Positions 1 through 10,017 of a stretch of DNA of 39,573 nucleotides are shown here, piece after piece; position 1 is the stretch's first letter; every line of letters starts with the position of its first letter. Origin of the DNA: Clostridia bacterium. Lineage in GTDB: Bacteria; Bacillota; Clostridia; Oscillospirales; CAG-382. Both the position numbers and the translations under genes were made by a program. The notes below the pieces were generated by a model. The model ran no database searches, was not told the DNA's origin, and saw nothing but the letters and a program-made list of their open reading frames with translations. The stretch covers positions 1-39,573 of the forward strand of contig JAGAUT010000052.1 in NCBI GenBank assembly GCA_017620655.1, in the 5' to 3' direction.

Positions 1-60
1 CCTTGTCAAAGCGGTGCATTATTAACGGATGATATGCCGGACAAAATTGAACAAACGAAA

Positions 61-98
61 ACAGTCGCTTTGGCAAGAACCATTGCGACTGTTTTTTA
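61..98 (+). terminator. Intrinsic terminator of an upstream gene outside the window
   Basis: The arm ACAGTCGC (61-68) pairs perfectly with GCGACTGT (85-92) and is followed by a T-run. It implies a plus-strand transcript entering from the left. A possible C-terminus in frame 2 stops at 23-25, but seven codons are too few to identify a gene. Confidence 0.75.
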
Positions 99-220
99 TT
101 TGAGACGTAAAAGGTGCAAATAAGTCTTTGGATATGTATCTGATGTTTGACATAATTGTCTCATCCATAAACCGCCCCGTCAAGCCAAGCATCTGCTTCC
201 TCAAAGGACATCAATCTGTA

Positions 221-447
221 TTCATCCTTCTCTTTCTATCTCCTTTCTCTCCTAAAAAAGAAGAAGTAGAAGAAGGAGAAAATGGCTTTATTCCTTGATT
301 TTTCCATCTTTTTTCTTAAAACTTCTTTTTCCTTTTTTCTTCCCTTTTTGAAAAGAAGAAGGAGAGAAGAAGACGTTCTTTTTTCTCATTTCTTTTCTCT
401 TTTTTTGAAGAAGAAAAAGAAGGGAAAGGGAAAAGGGAGAGAGAAAA
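221..447. repeat. Low-complexity alternating polypyrimidine/polypurine block
   Basis: This gene-free stretch consists of three successive blocks. In each, a run of C/T (221-253, about 300-350, about 376-407) is followed by a run of A/G (254-283, 351-374, 408-447). Because each pyrimidine run is followed by purines, neighbouring runs can fold into imperfect hairpins, and the tracts could also form triplex (H-DNA) structures. A 71-codon reading frame (282-497) crosses the block, but its composition is only what the tract forces (Phe/Leu then Lys/Arg/Gly), so it is not called as a gene. A terminator follows at 497, so the block may be transcribed. Confidence 0.6.
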
Positions 448-496
448 AATATTTGCCCTTTTGGGAAAGTTTTTATTGTCCTATGACACCAAAATA

Positions 497-531
497 AAGA
501 CCTTGTTCATTTGGAACAGGGTCTTTTTTAT
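497..531 (+). terminator. Intrinsic terminator after the low-complexity block
   Basis: AAGACCTTGTTC pairs with GAACAGGGTCTT (one G-T wobble), with a short loop and a run of Ts after it. No confident gene lies directly upstream, so it either ends an uncharacterised RNA made from the low-complexity block or insulates the promoter at 593. Confidence 0.8.
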
Positions 532-592
532 TTCCGTGACGCTATTTTTCAAAATGTCGCAAAAATATGACAAAAAAATGCGAGAAATATGA

Positions 593-621
593 TTGCAATT
601 ATAAGGTTTTGCAGGTATAAT
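593..621 (+). promoter_or_regulatory. Sigma-A promoter for the GH99-like gene
   Basis: A TTGCAA -35 box (593-598), a 17-base spacer and a perfect TATAAT (616-621) lie about 55 bases before the start at 677. Confidence 0.75.
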
Positions 622-676
622 TAAACTGTAAACTAAAACCGGCAGTTCTCCGTAACGCCGAGGAGGAGTGAAAAAT

Positions 677-3670
677 ATGGCAAGAAAACAGAACCTTTAT
701 CCTTACCATCTCATTGATGAAGAAATCCACTATTCGGGTCACCACGAGGAATCAAGCTGGGACGCTGACCACAGAGGTAACGGCGGCGTTTTGCCTCCTA
801 CTATCGACCACCGTGTTGTAAAGAGCGTTCTTACCACTTTTCCTGTCTTCCAGAGACGTAACATTACCGAGGAAGTAAGCGGTGTTGTTACTTTTGAAGG
901 CACTTTCCGTGTTGTATCGGGGGACGGACTTTACTTCGGCTTCTGGGGTGACAAGGGCGATGAAAAGGAAGCCTTTGTTTTAAGACAGAACGGTACATAT
1001 TTCTATGCAGGTGCAAAGGCTGTTTTCAAGGTCGATACAGAATGGCACTATGTAAAATTTGTTCTCGATATAGACAAGGGCGAAGTAAAGGTACATCTTG
1101 ACGGAAAATTTGTCGTTGAGCTTCCATTTACAGGCAAGGCAAAGACACTTTCAAGATTTGAATTCGGCTACGGCAAGCAAGATACGGGCGAAGCTATGTT
1201 CTTCAACGACCTTGAGGTTTATAAGAACTACATCTTCTGCGACTCCATTGTACCGAAATACGACGGAAATCTTCCCGAAGAATATGAAATCAAAAAAGAA
1301 GGCAAAGTGACTCTCGGCAGACGCCGTTACAGCCCCGCTTCCAAATATTCAACATACTTTATGAGGGCGGGCAGCGGTACATCTTCTACTGTCACAAGAA
1401 GATTTGAAAGAGCTTCGGGAAATGTCTGCTTTGAAATGAAGTATCACCTTCCCAAGGCGGGTGCAATGCTGACGGTAAGTCTTATGTCGGCAGGCACAGA
1501 GGTTATCTCTGTTTACGATGAGCTTACGGCTCTCTGCTGCAAAGACGGCGTGCTCAGAAACCACTCAAAGAACGTATGGCAGACACTCAGAATCGAAGCC
1601 GACACCAATACAAATACAGCACTTGTCCGTCTCAACGGCAAGGTATGCTCAACAATAAGCTTTGACAACGATGCGGAATTTGTTGATGCAGTAAAGCTCA
1701 GCCTTGTCTGTGGTAAGGCACTGGAGCTTCAGTTCTCGGATCTTAAAGCATTCATCATTCCTCCGTATCCCGCAGATTATGTTCCCGAACCCGTAATTCC
1801 CAAGAAGAAGGGTGACTACTATGTGGGTATGAACATCTGCTCACTCTGGCGTGAAGGTTCTCATTACGGCTGGGACTGCATTACCCCCTTTGACGAAAAC
1901 AAGCCCCTTCTCGGCTACTACGATGAAGGTATCACAGAGGTCGCAGACTGGGAACTCAAGTGGATGGCAGAACACGGTCTTGACTTCCAGCTCTACTGCT
2001 GGTATTCAAGTGAAGCACAGAGACCAATGCTCAAAACAAACCTCTCAGAGGAAATCCACAACGGACATATGCTTGCAAAGTACGGCGACAAGGTAAAACT
2101 TGCCCTTCTCTGGGAAGCATCCGCATGTACACATCCCACCTGCTTTGAAGATGTAAGGGACTATATATTCCCTTACTTTATAGACTATTTCTTCTCAGAT
2201 CCGAGATATATGCAGATTGACGGATATGCCATAATGTCAATCTATGCTCCCGACAGGCTGGCATCGGATGTAGGCGGTCCCGAACAGGCGAAAAAGTGCT
2301 TTGAATATCTCAGAAACGAGGTCAAAAAGCTCGGCTACAAGGGTCTTGTCGTTCTCTGCTGCGGAGACAACAATCCCGTATACAAAGCATGCGGTATAGA
2401 CGGCGTTCACGCATACAACTGGGGCATCAACGGCTGGGATGTTGAATTTACAAAGGACAGAATCAGAGGCAACATCCAAGAGGGTTCAACTCATACGGTT
2501 CCTACCGTTTCCATGGGCTTCAATCACACAGGCTGGACAGGCATCCGCACCCCTGTACTTGAGCCGAGAGACATGGTAACACTCCTTGAATGGTCAAGAG
2601 ACGAGGTTCTTTCAAAGGTAGAGGACAAGGACTCCTGGAAATCAAAGCTTGTAATGCTCTCCACATGGAACGAATACGGCGAGGGTACTTATATGATGCC
2701 TGCGGGTGTACACGGCTTCGGCTACCTTGATGCACTTCGCGAGGTGTTCCTTGAGGACGTGCCTCACGTTGACATTGCACCCAATCAGGATCAGCTGGAC
2801 AGACTTTGTATTCTCCATCCGCAGGACCGACGCCTTCTTGCACCCTTTGACAATCTTCCCGAAGACACAACCGAGTATCCCGTAATCAAGAAGTATGAAT
2901 TCAAGACAAAGGAAGACATTGAAAAGTGGGATATTCATCAGCTCACAAGCTATGAAATACGCGACGGCAAAATGTGCGGACACTCCGAAGAAGCTGACCC
3001 TTACATGATTCTCAAAGACGATGGCTTCCTTCCCGTATCCACCGAAGAAATCGGCAAGATTGTGGCACACATCAGAACATATAAGCCGGTAAATGCTGCT
3101 TGCTGTATTCAGTGCTACTTCAAGTTTGACGGCAGTGACAAGTGGTATCATTGGCCTATCTCCCACATTTCCGACCCCAACGGAGTTGTTGCCCTTACCC
3201 TTGACCCCAAGGCTGAGCACAAATTCCCTTGGCATCAGACAATCACAGGCTTCAGATTTGACCCCGTATGGAAGCAAGGGGACTTTGAGCTTGAAAGCAT
3301 CGAATTCTATGCCGCACCGCCTCATAAGGTGTTCTATATCAACGACAGGATTGTGGATATGGCACTTGCCCCCTGTGAAGAAGACGGTACTGTATATATT
3401 CCCTTTGATACAAAGAGCGACCTCAAGAAGCTGGCGAATATGTACTACGAATGGAATTACACATCGGAAACCCTCACAATTTACGGCGAAAAGACTGCGG
3501 TATTTACAAAGGACAGCGATATTGTTATAATTGACGGACAGGAAATGTCACTCAAAAAGCCCCTTTCCTTCCTTGACGGAATTCCGCTTGTTCAGGCGGA
3601 CATTCTCTGTGATATTCTCGGAATGGAAATACGCTTTGGCAAATTTGAAGTAAGGCTTAACAGCAAGTAA
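677..3670 (+). CDS. GH99/WbsX-like glycoside hydrolase, multidomain
   Basis: A 997-residue protein, probably a glycan-acting enzyme. The start is ATG 677, ten bases after AGGAGG (661-666); the in-frame GTG at 668 touches that SD and is rejected. Visible domains: two concanavalin/LamG-like beta-sandwich regions (about 50-190 and 210-370); a central WbsX/GH99-like barrel (about 385-700) opening with GYYDEG near 413 and ending with WNEYGEG (664-670), the signature expected to carry the catalytic acid; another beta-rich region (about 740-880); and a C-terminal copper-amine-oxidase-N-like stalk domain (about 890-997). No signal peptide or membrane segment is seen, which is odd because stalk domains of this type are usually extracellular. 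GH99 enzymes are endo-alpha-mannosidases, but the WbsX-like family is broad, so the substrate is unknown. GNAT and MFS genes follow. Confidence 0.75.
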   Translation: MARKQNLYPYHLIDEEIHYSGHHEESSWDADHRGNGGVLPPTIDHRVVKSVLTTFPVFQRRNITEEVSGVVTFEGTFRVVSGDGLYFGFWGDKGDEKEAFVLRQNGTYFYAGAKAVFKVDTEWHYVKFVLDIDKGEVKVHLDGKFVVELPFTGKAKTLSRFEFGYGKQDTGEAMFFNDLEVYKNYIFCDSIVPKYDGNLPEEYEIKKEGKVTLGRRRYSPASKYSTYFMRAGSGTSSTVTRRFERASGNVCFEMKYHLPKAGAMLTVSLMSAGTEVISVYDELTALCCKDGVLRNHSKNVWQTLRIEADTNTNTALVRLNGKVCSTISFDNDAEFVDAVKLSLVCGKALELQFSDLKAFIIPPYPADYVPEPVIPKKKGDYYVGMNICSLWREGSHYGWDCITPFDENKPLLGYYDEGITEVADWELKWMAEHGLDFQLYCWYSSEAQRPMLKTNLSEEIHNGHMLAKYGDKVKLALLWEASACTHPTCFEDVRDYIFPYFIDYFFSDPRYMQIDGYAIMSIYAPDRLASDVGGPEQAKKCFEYLRNEVKKLGYKGLVVLCCGDNNPVYKACGIDGVHAYNWGINGWDVEFTKDRIRGNIQEGSTHTVPTVSMGFNHTGWTGIRTPVLEPRDMVTLLEWSRDEVLSKVEDKDSWKSKLVMLSTWNEYGEGTYMMPAGVHGFGYLDALREVFLEDVPHVDIAPNQDQLDRLCILHPQDRRLLAPFDNLPEDTTEYPVIKKYEFKTKEDIEKWDIHQLTSYEIRDGKMCGHSEEADPYMILKDDGFLPVSTEEIGKIVAHIRTYKPVNAACCIQCYFKFDGSDKWYHWPISHISDPNGVVALTLDPKAEHKFPWHQTITGFRFDPVWKQGDFELESIEFYAAPPHKVFYINDRIVDMALAPCEEDGTVYIPFDTKSDLKKLANMYYEWNYTSETLTIYGEKTAVFTKDSDIVIIDGQEMSLKKPLSFLDGIPLVQADILCDILGMEIRFGKFEVRLNSK

Positions 3671-3690
3671 AACACCGAAAGGACACCCGA

Positions 3691-4170
3691 ATGATAAGAC
3701 AGGCAACAGAAAAGGATATACCGAGGCTTCTTGAAATTTACTCCTCGGCAAAGACTTTTATGCATACAAACGGAAACCCCAATCAGTGGAACGGGGCATA
3801 TCCCGACAAAGATGTGCTCCGAGCCGACATCGAAAAGGGAAACCTTTATGCCATGTATGATGGCGGGAGGATATACGGCTGTTTTGCCCTTATCGGCGGT
3901 GACGACCCGACATATGCATATATTGAGGGAGGGTGGAAATCTGACTCTCCCTACGGTACAATCCACCGCATTGCAGGCGACGGCACAAAACACGGCATAA
4001 TGAGAGAGTGCTTTGACTTTGCGAGAGGGAAGTACGACCACCTGAGGGTTGATACCCACGAGGATAATAAACCCATGCAGAATGCCGTGAAAAAGTGCGG
4101 ATTTGAGTATGCAGGTGTAATTTATCTTAAAGACGGCTCGCCGAGATTGGCTTTTGAATGGAATAAATAA
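3691..4170 (+). CDS. GNAT family N-acetyltransferase
   Basis: A 159-residue protein with the layout of a single-domain GNAT acetyltransferase. It opens with the typical MIRQATEKDIPRLLEIY (N-terminal beta strand and helix), has a central strand region, and ends with a DTHEDNKPMQ...CGFEYAG segment matching the C-terminal GNAT motif in which N/K-rich acetyl-CoA acceptor enzymes place their last helix. An SD (GAAAGGA) sits just before ATG 3691. It begins 20 bases after the glycosidase stop and is probably co-transcribed with it, ending at the hairpin at 4184. The acceptor (small amine, protein or sugar) cannot be told from the sequence. Confidence 0.8.
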   Translation: MIRQATEKDIPRLLEIYSSAKTFMHTNGNPNQWNGAYPDKDVLRADIEKGNLYAMYDGGRIYGCFALIGGDDPTYAYIEGGWKSDSPYGTIHRIAGDGTKHGIMRECFDFARGKYDHLRVDTHEDNKPMQNAVKKCGFEYAGVIYLKDGSPRLAFEWNK

Positions 4171-4183
4171 TAACAAAACACAG

Positions 4184-4210
4184 GAAAACGCTTGAAAAAG
4201 CGTTTTCTTT
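4184..4210 (+). terminator. Terminator after the GNAT gene
   Basis: GAAAACGCTT (4184-4193), a GAAA loop and AAGCGTTTTC (4198-4207) form a perfect 10-bp hairpin followed by TTT. The -35 box of the next promoter lies within this hairpin. Confidence 0.75.
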
Positions 4211-4220
4211 GTGCTATACT
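4192..4220 (+). promoter_or_regulatory. Promoter for the MFS gene, overlapping the terminator
   Basis: TTGAAA (4192-4197), a 17-base spacer and TATACT (4215-4220). The -35 box is formed by the loop side of the terminator hairpin, so both signals share the same bases. Confidence 0.65.
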
Positions 4221-4263
4221 TACTGAAGTTTGCAAACACACGCAGTTTTCGGAGGAAAAAACA

Positions 4264-5514
4264 ATGTCAACACCAGATTTCAAGCGGACAAAGCTTGCCT
4301 GCTATTCGTCATATTTTACAATGTCAACGGTGTTCTGCCTGCCGCCGCTTCTTTTTGTTACCTTCAATAAGATGTACGGCATTTCATGGACACTTCTCGG
4401 TACCCTTGTACTTGTAAACTTCTGCACACCGCTCGCGATAGATTTGATTTTTTCGTTCTTTTCCAAATATTTCAACGTGAAAAAGACGGTAAGGATTATG
4501 CCTCTTATTACGTCTTTAGGTATGCTTGTATATGCTTTTGTACCGACCTTTTTCCCGGGACATGCGTACCTCGGACTTGTTGTGGGAACGGTGATTTTTT
4601 CCGTATCTGCAGGTCTTTCCGAGGTTCTTTTAAGCCCCATGATTGCCGCAATTCCCTCGGACAATCCGCAGAGCGACATGAGCTTTCTTCACTCGCTTTA
4701 TGCGGCGGGAATCCTTACAATGATTGTTGTCAGCTCCCTTTCCCTCAAAATCATCGGAAATGAAAACTGGATGTATCTTACATTCGCCCTCGCACTTCTT
4801 CCCATAATTTCATCGGTGCTTTTCACAATTTCGCCTATTCCCGATATGGATACATCAAATGACGGTGTGCCCAAGACGGAAAAAGCAAAGAAGAAGAGCG
4901 TCGGTCTTGCCCTTTGTGTCGGCTGTATCTTCTTCGGTGCATGTGCCGAGAACGTTATGACAAACTGGATTTCGGGCTATATGGAAAGTGCGTTGTATAT
5001 CGACAAAACCCTCGGTGATATTCTCGGCATGGCGGTGTTTGCCGTATTCCTCGGTTCTGCGAGACTTATCTATGCAAAGTACGGCAAGAACATCATGAGA
5101 ACACTTCTTCTCGGCATGACCGGTGCGGCAATCTGCTATCTCGTTGCAGGTCTTTCGTCAAATATTGTTCTGGCGTTTGTTGCCTGTATAATGACAGGCT
5201 TCTGCACTGCAATGCTCTGGCCGGGTTCTCTTATTATGATGGAAGAAAATGTGCCGGGTGTAGGCGTTGCGGCTTATGCACTCATGGCGGCAGGCGGAGA
5301 CTTCGGCTCGTCTCTTGCACCTCAGCTCATGGGCATTGTGGTTGACAATGTGTCTGCAAGTGATTTTGCACTGCGGCTCGGCGCATCCATGAACCTCAGT
5401 CCCGAACAGATTGGCATGAAGGCAGGCATGCTTGTCAGTGCCGTGTTCCCGGTAATCGGTGCTGTGCTTGTTGTGTTTATAATTAAGTATTTCAAAAAAC
5501 AAAGTAATAGATAG
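4264..5514 (+). CDS. MFS transporter
   Basis: A 416-residue polytopic membrane protein with about 12 hydrophobic segments in two halves separated by a charged central loop (about residues 200-215, rich in Lys/Glu). This is the usual size and shape of a major facilitator superfamily permease. The start is ATG 4264 behind CGGAGG; an upstream in-frame TTG at 4192 lies inside the terminator hairpin and is rejected. It has its own promoter and a strong terminator. The permease resembles sugar or organic-solute members more than drug pumps, but no substrate motif is decisive. It could import products of the upstream glycosidase, which is inference from position only. Confidence 0.8.
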   Translation: MSTPDFKRTKLACYSSYFTMSTVFCLPPLLFVTFNKMYGISWTLLGTLVLVNFCTPLAIDLIFSFFSKYFNVKKTVRIMPLITSLGMLVYAFVPTFFPGHAYLGLVVGTVIFSVSAGLSEVLLSPMIAAIPSDNPQSDMSFLHSLYAAGILTMIVVSSLSLKIIGNENWMYLTFALALLPIISSVLFTISPIPDMDTSNDGVPKTEKAKKKSVGLALCVGCIFFGACAENVMTNWISGYMESALYIDKTLGDILGMAVFAVFLGSARLIYAKYGKNIMRTLLLGMTGAAICYLVAGLSSNIVLAFVACIMTGFCTAMLWPGSLIMMEENVPGVGVAAYALMAAGGDFGSSLAPQLMGIVVDNVSASDFALRLGASMNLSPEQIGMKAGMLVSAVFPVIGAVLVVFIIKYFKKQSNR

Positions 5515-5519
5515 TTTAT

Positions 5520-5551
5520 GAAAAACACCGCCCGGGCGGTGTTTTTCTTTT
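5520..5551 (+). terminator. Terminator after the MFS gene
   Basis: GAAAAACACCGCC and GGCGGTGTTTTTC form a long perfect hairpin followed by TTTTT. It is nearly symmetrical. Confidence 0.85.
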
Positions 5552-5556
5552 TATAA

Positions 5557-7728
<2,172 letters not shown>

Positions 7729-7746
7729 ACAACGAAAGGAATCAAA

Positions 7747-8004
7747 ATGAAATCCTTCACTTATGTAATAAAAGATTCTGCAGGAATCCACGCAAGACCT
7801 GCGGGACTTCTTTCGAAGCTTGCAAAGGAGTTTTCAAGCGAAATTCTGGTTGAAAAGGACAAAAAGAACGTCAATGCCACACGCCTCATGATGCTCATGG
7901 GACTGGGCATAAAATGCGGTGATACCGTTACCGTTACGGTAAGCGGCGAAGACGAGGATGCGGCACTTGACAGAATACAGGCGTTCTTCAGGGAAAACCT
8001 GTAA
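7747..8004 (+). CDS. ptsH: HPr phosphocarrier protein lacking Ser46
   Basis: An 85-residue HPr, normal in length. It accepts phosphate from EI on H15 (GIHARPAG, intact) and passes it to EIIA. In Gram-positive HPr, position 46 is the serine phosphorylated by HPr kinase to drive CcpA-dependent catabolite repression. Here the aligned segment reads NATRLMMLMGLG and position 46 is Arg. This HPr should work in sugar transport but not in the Ser46 control loop. It sits between EIICBA and EI in one operon, which suggests a dedicated carrier for this permease. The SD is GAAAGGA before ATG 7747. Confidence 0.93.
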   Translation: MKSFTYVIKDSAGIHARPAGLLSKLAKEFSSEILVEKDKKNVNATRLMMLMGLGIKCGDTVTVTVSGEDEDAALDRIQAFFRENL

Positions 8005-8019
8005 AGAGGGGGCGGCAGA

Positions 8020-9654
8020 GTGAGACAGTTTTACGGCAGGGGCGTCTGCTCGGGTATTACCATTGGAAGGGCGACGGTTTCCGGAAGGGAAAGACAGCCG
8101 ATACGCAGAGTCGGCGTGGAAGACACCGTAAAAGAACTAAGACGCTTTGAAGAAGCAAAGAAAAAGGCACACGCACAGCTTCTTGAAATATACGAAAAGG
8201 CACTCAGAGAGGTCGGAGAAACAAACGCCGAGATTTTCAGTATCCACATGATGATGTTAGAGGACGAGGACTATAACGAATCGGTTATAAGCATAATAGA
8301 TACCCAGAAGGTCAATGCCGAATATGCGGTGGATGTCACGGGCGAGAACTTTGCAAGAATGTTTGCCTCCATGGATGACGCTTATATGAGGGCAAGGCAG
8401 GCGGACGTCAGGGACATTTCCTCAAGAATAATCCTGTGCATGGGCGGAAGGGAAGAAAAGAAACGTGTCATGAATGACAATTCCGTCGTCTGTGCCGAAG
8501 ACCTGTCGCCCAGCGAAACGGTGGTGCTTGATAAATCAAAGGTTTCGGGCTTTGTCACCGCCAAGGGCTCGTCAAATTCCCATACGGCAATACTTGCAAG
8601 AAGCCTCGGTATTCCTGCCGTAATCGGCGTGGGCGAGGACTTTGTCGGTGCGGTGAATGACGGTGACAGTATTATTGTCGACGGCTATGACGGCAAAATT
8701 TTTGTAAATCCCGATGCCGAAACCCTGGAGGTTTACGAGCAGAAGCGCAGGGAAGACAGGCACAAAAAGGAGCTTCTCAGAAGCCTTAAAGGTAAGGATA
8801 ACGTAACACTTGACGGCACAAGGATAAATGTATATGCCAATATCGGCTCGGCTGACAGCATAGGCGATGTGCTGTATAACGATGCAGGGGGAATAGGGCT
8901 TTTCAGAAGCGAATTTCTGTATCTCGAGAAAAACGACTACCCCTGTGAGCAACAGCAGTTTGAGGTATATAAAACGGTGCTTGAAAGCATGGCGGGCAAA
9001 AAGGTTGTGATACGCACCCTCGACATCGGTGCAGACAAACAGGCGGAGTATCTCTGCCTTGAAAACGAGGAAAACCCCGCTCTGGGACTTCGCGGCATAA
9101 GACTGTGCCTTTCACGGCCTGAAATCTTCAAAACACAGCTTCGGGCACTTTACAGGGCGTCGGTTTACGGGAACCTTGCCATTATGTTTCCCATGATTAC
9201 AAACAAATGGGAACTGGAAAAAACGCTTGAAATATGTACCCTAGTCAAAAGCGAACTGAAAGAGTGCGGCATTGCCTATGACGAAACAACCGAAATCGGC
9301 ATTATGATTGAGACCCCCGCGGCGGCAATAATAAGCGATGTTCTTGCCCCCATGGTGGACTTTTTCAGCATCGGCACCAATGACCTTACCCAGTATACCC
9401 TTGCCTGCGACAGACAGAACCCGAACCTTGAAGAGTTTTGTGACACCCATCATGAGTCACTTCTCAGACTTATAAAATTCACCAGCGAAAACGCACGTAA
9501 AAACGGTGCGTGGACAGGTATTTGCGGAGATCTTGCCGCCGACACCTCGCTCACCGAAACCTTTATAAAAATGGGGGTTGACGAGCTGTCTGTGCCTGCG
9601 TCAGAGGTGCTGAAAATCAGGAGCGTTATCCGAAGTTTAGATGTGAGGCTTTGA
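8020..9654 (+). CDS. ptsI: PTS enzyme I (PEP-protein phosphotransferase)
   Basis: A 544-residue enzyme I that autophosphorylates from PEP and charges HPr. The phosphorylated histidine is H188 in the segment GSSNSHTAILARSLGIPAV. The PEP-binding barrel signature IGTNDLTQY and the C-terminal WTGICGD with the conserved active-site Cys are intact. It is somewhat shorter than the usual 570 or so residues, without a visible gap in a motif. The start is GTG 8020, nine bases after a GAGGGGG SD; no better ATG lies near the conserved N-terminus (YGRGVCSG). It is the last gene of the operon and is followed by a terminator. Confidence 0.95.
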   Translation: MRQFYGRGVCSGITIGRATVSGRERQPIRRVGVEDTVKELRRFEEAKKKAHAQLLEIYEKALREVGETNAEIFSIHMMMLEDEDYNESVISIIDTQKVNAEYAVDVTGENFARMFASMDDAYMRARQADVRDISSRIILCMGGREEKKRVMNDNSVVCAEDLSPSETVVLDKSKVSGFVTAKGSSNSHTAILARSLGIPAVIGVGEDFVGAVNDGDSIIVDGYDGKIFVNPDAETLEVYEQKRREDRHKKELLRSLKGKDNVTLDGTRINVYANIGSADSIGDVLYNDAGGIGLFRSEFLYLEKNDYPCEQQQFEVYKTVLESMAGKKVVIRTLDIGADKQAEYLCLENEENPALGLRGIRLCLSRPEIFKTQLRALYRASVYGNLAIMFPMITNKWELEKTLEICTLVKSELKECGIAYDETTEIGIMIETPAAAIISDVLAPMVDFFSIGTNDLTQYTLACDRQNPNLEEFCDTHHESLLRLIKFTSENARKNGAWTGICGDLAADTSLTETFIKMGVDELSVPASEVLKIRSVIRSLDVRL

Positions 9655-9664
9655 AAATAAAACG

Positions 9665-9702
9665 AAAAAACACGTGTTTCTTTGTAAAATGCGTGTTTTT
9701 TT
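9665..9702 (+). terminator. Terminator of the PTS operon
   Basis: AAAAAACACG (9665-9674) pairs with CGTGTTTTTT (from 9692), with a 17-base loop and a run of Ts. Confidence 0.8.
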
Positions 9703-9857
9703 GTTGTAAGTTGCACAAAAATCGGCGTGCGTTTTTGGTGTGCTTTTGCCATTTTAACGATTATAATTCAACTGAACTTTGGACATTGCCTACTTCTTTC
9801 AAAAGGAGTAAAATTAACATAGCTTATTATTTGATAGTATTATAATAGGAGGAAAAT

Positions 9858-9971
9858 ATGAAGAAGACTTATTTTGAACCCGAAATTCTGCTTATCAAGA
9901 CAAGTGCGGAAGATATCCTTACAGCAAGTGATGAAGAAGTATTTGTCGACGGCGGTGACCTTTTCGATTAA
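9858..9971 (+). CDS. 37-residue acidic peptide, cassette copy 1
   Basis: A small gene with a strong AGGAGGA SD seven bases or fewer from ATG 9858 and a TAA at 9969. The peptide starts MKKTYFEPEILLIK, continues with EDILTASDEE and ends DGGDLFD. It is strongly acidic in its second half, lacks a hydrophobic signal and has no cysteine. A copy lies at 14590 with 35 of 37 residues identical and five silent codon changes against two replacements, which shows that the protein is under selection. It stops exactly 46 bases before the giant secreted protein. I recall similar short peptides (YxxPE...EDxLTxS) as common unannotated clostridial proteins, but I know of no established function. A signalling, chaperone-like or leader role is speculation. 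Confidence 0.8.
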   Translation: MKKTYFEPEILLIKTSAEDILTASDEEVFVDGGDLFD

Positions 9972-10017
9972 TCTGACAAAGCAAAAAAACAGCACATTCA
10001 AAAAGGAGAAAAACACT

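Noticed and set aside
22..204. 60-codon minus-strand frame near the left edge
   Set aside because: No SD, no family resemblance, and it crosses a terminator.
282..497. 71-codon open frame in the low-complexity block
   Set aside because: The composition is dictated by the polypyrimidine and polypurine tracts, and the SD is too close to the ATG.
2642..3325. 227-codon minus-strand frame inside the GH99-like gene
   Set aside because: It is antisense to a coding region with clear domains and has no SD or family match.
4184..4197. Catabolite-repression (cre) site
   Set aside because: The sequence resembles a cre core only partly and is fully explained by the terminator hairpin.
9874..10017. N-terminal extensions of the giant proteins beginning at TTG 9874 and TTG 14606
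   Set aside because: They read the peptide gene in another frame, lack an SD, and would bury a clear signal peptide. The ATGs at 10018 and 14750 have good SDs.
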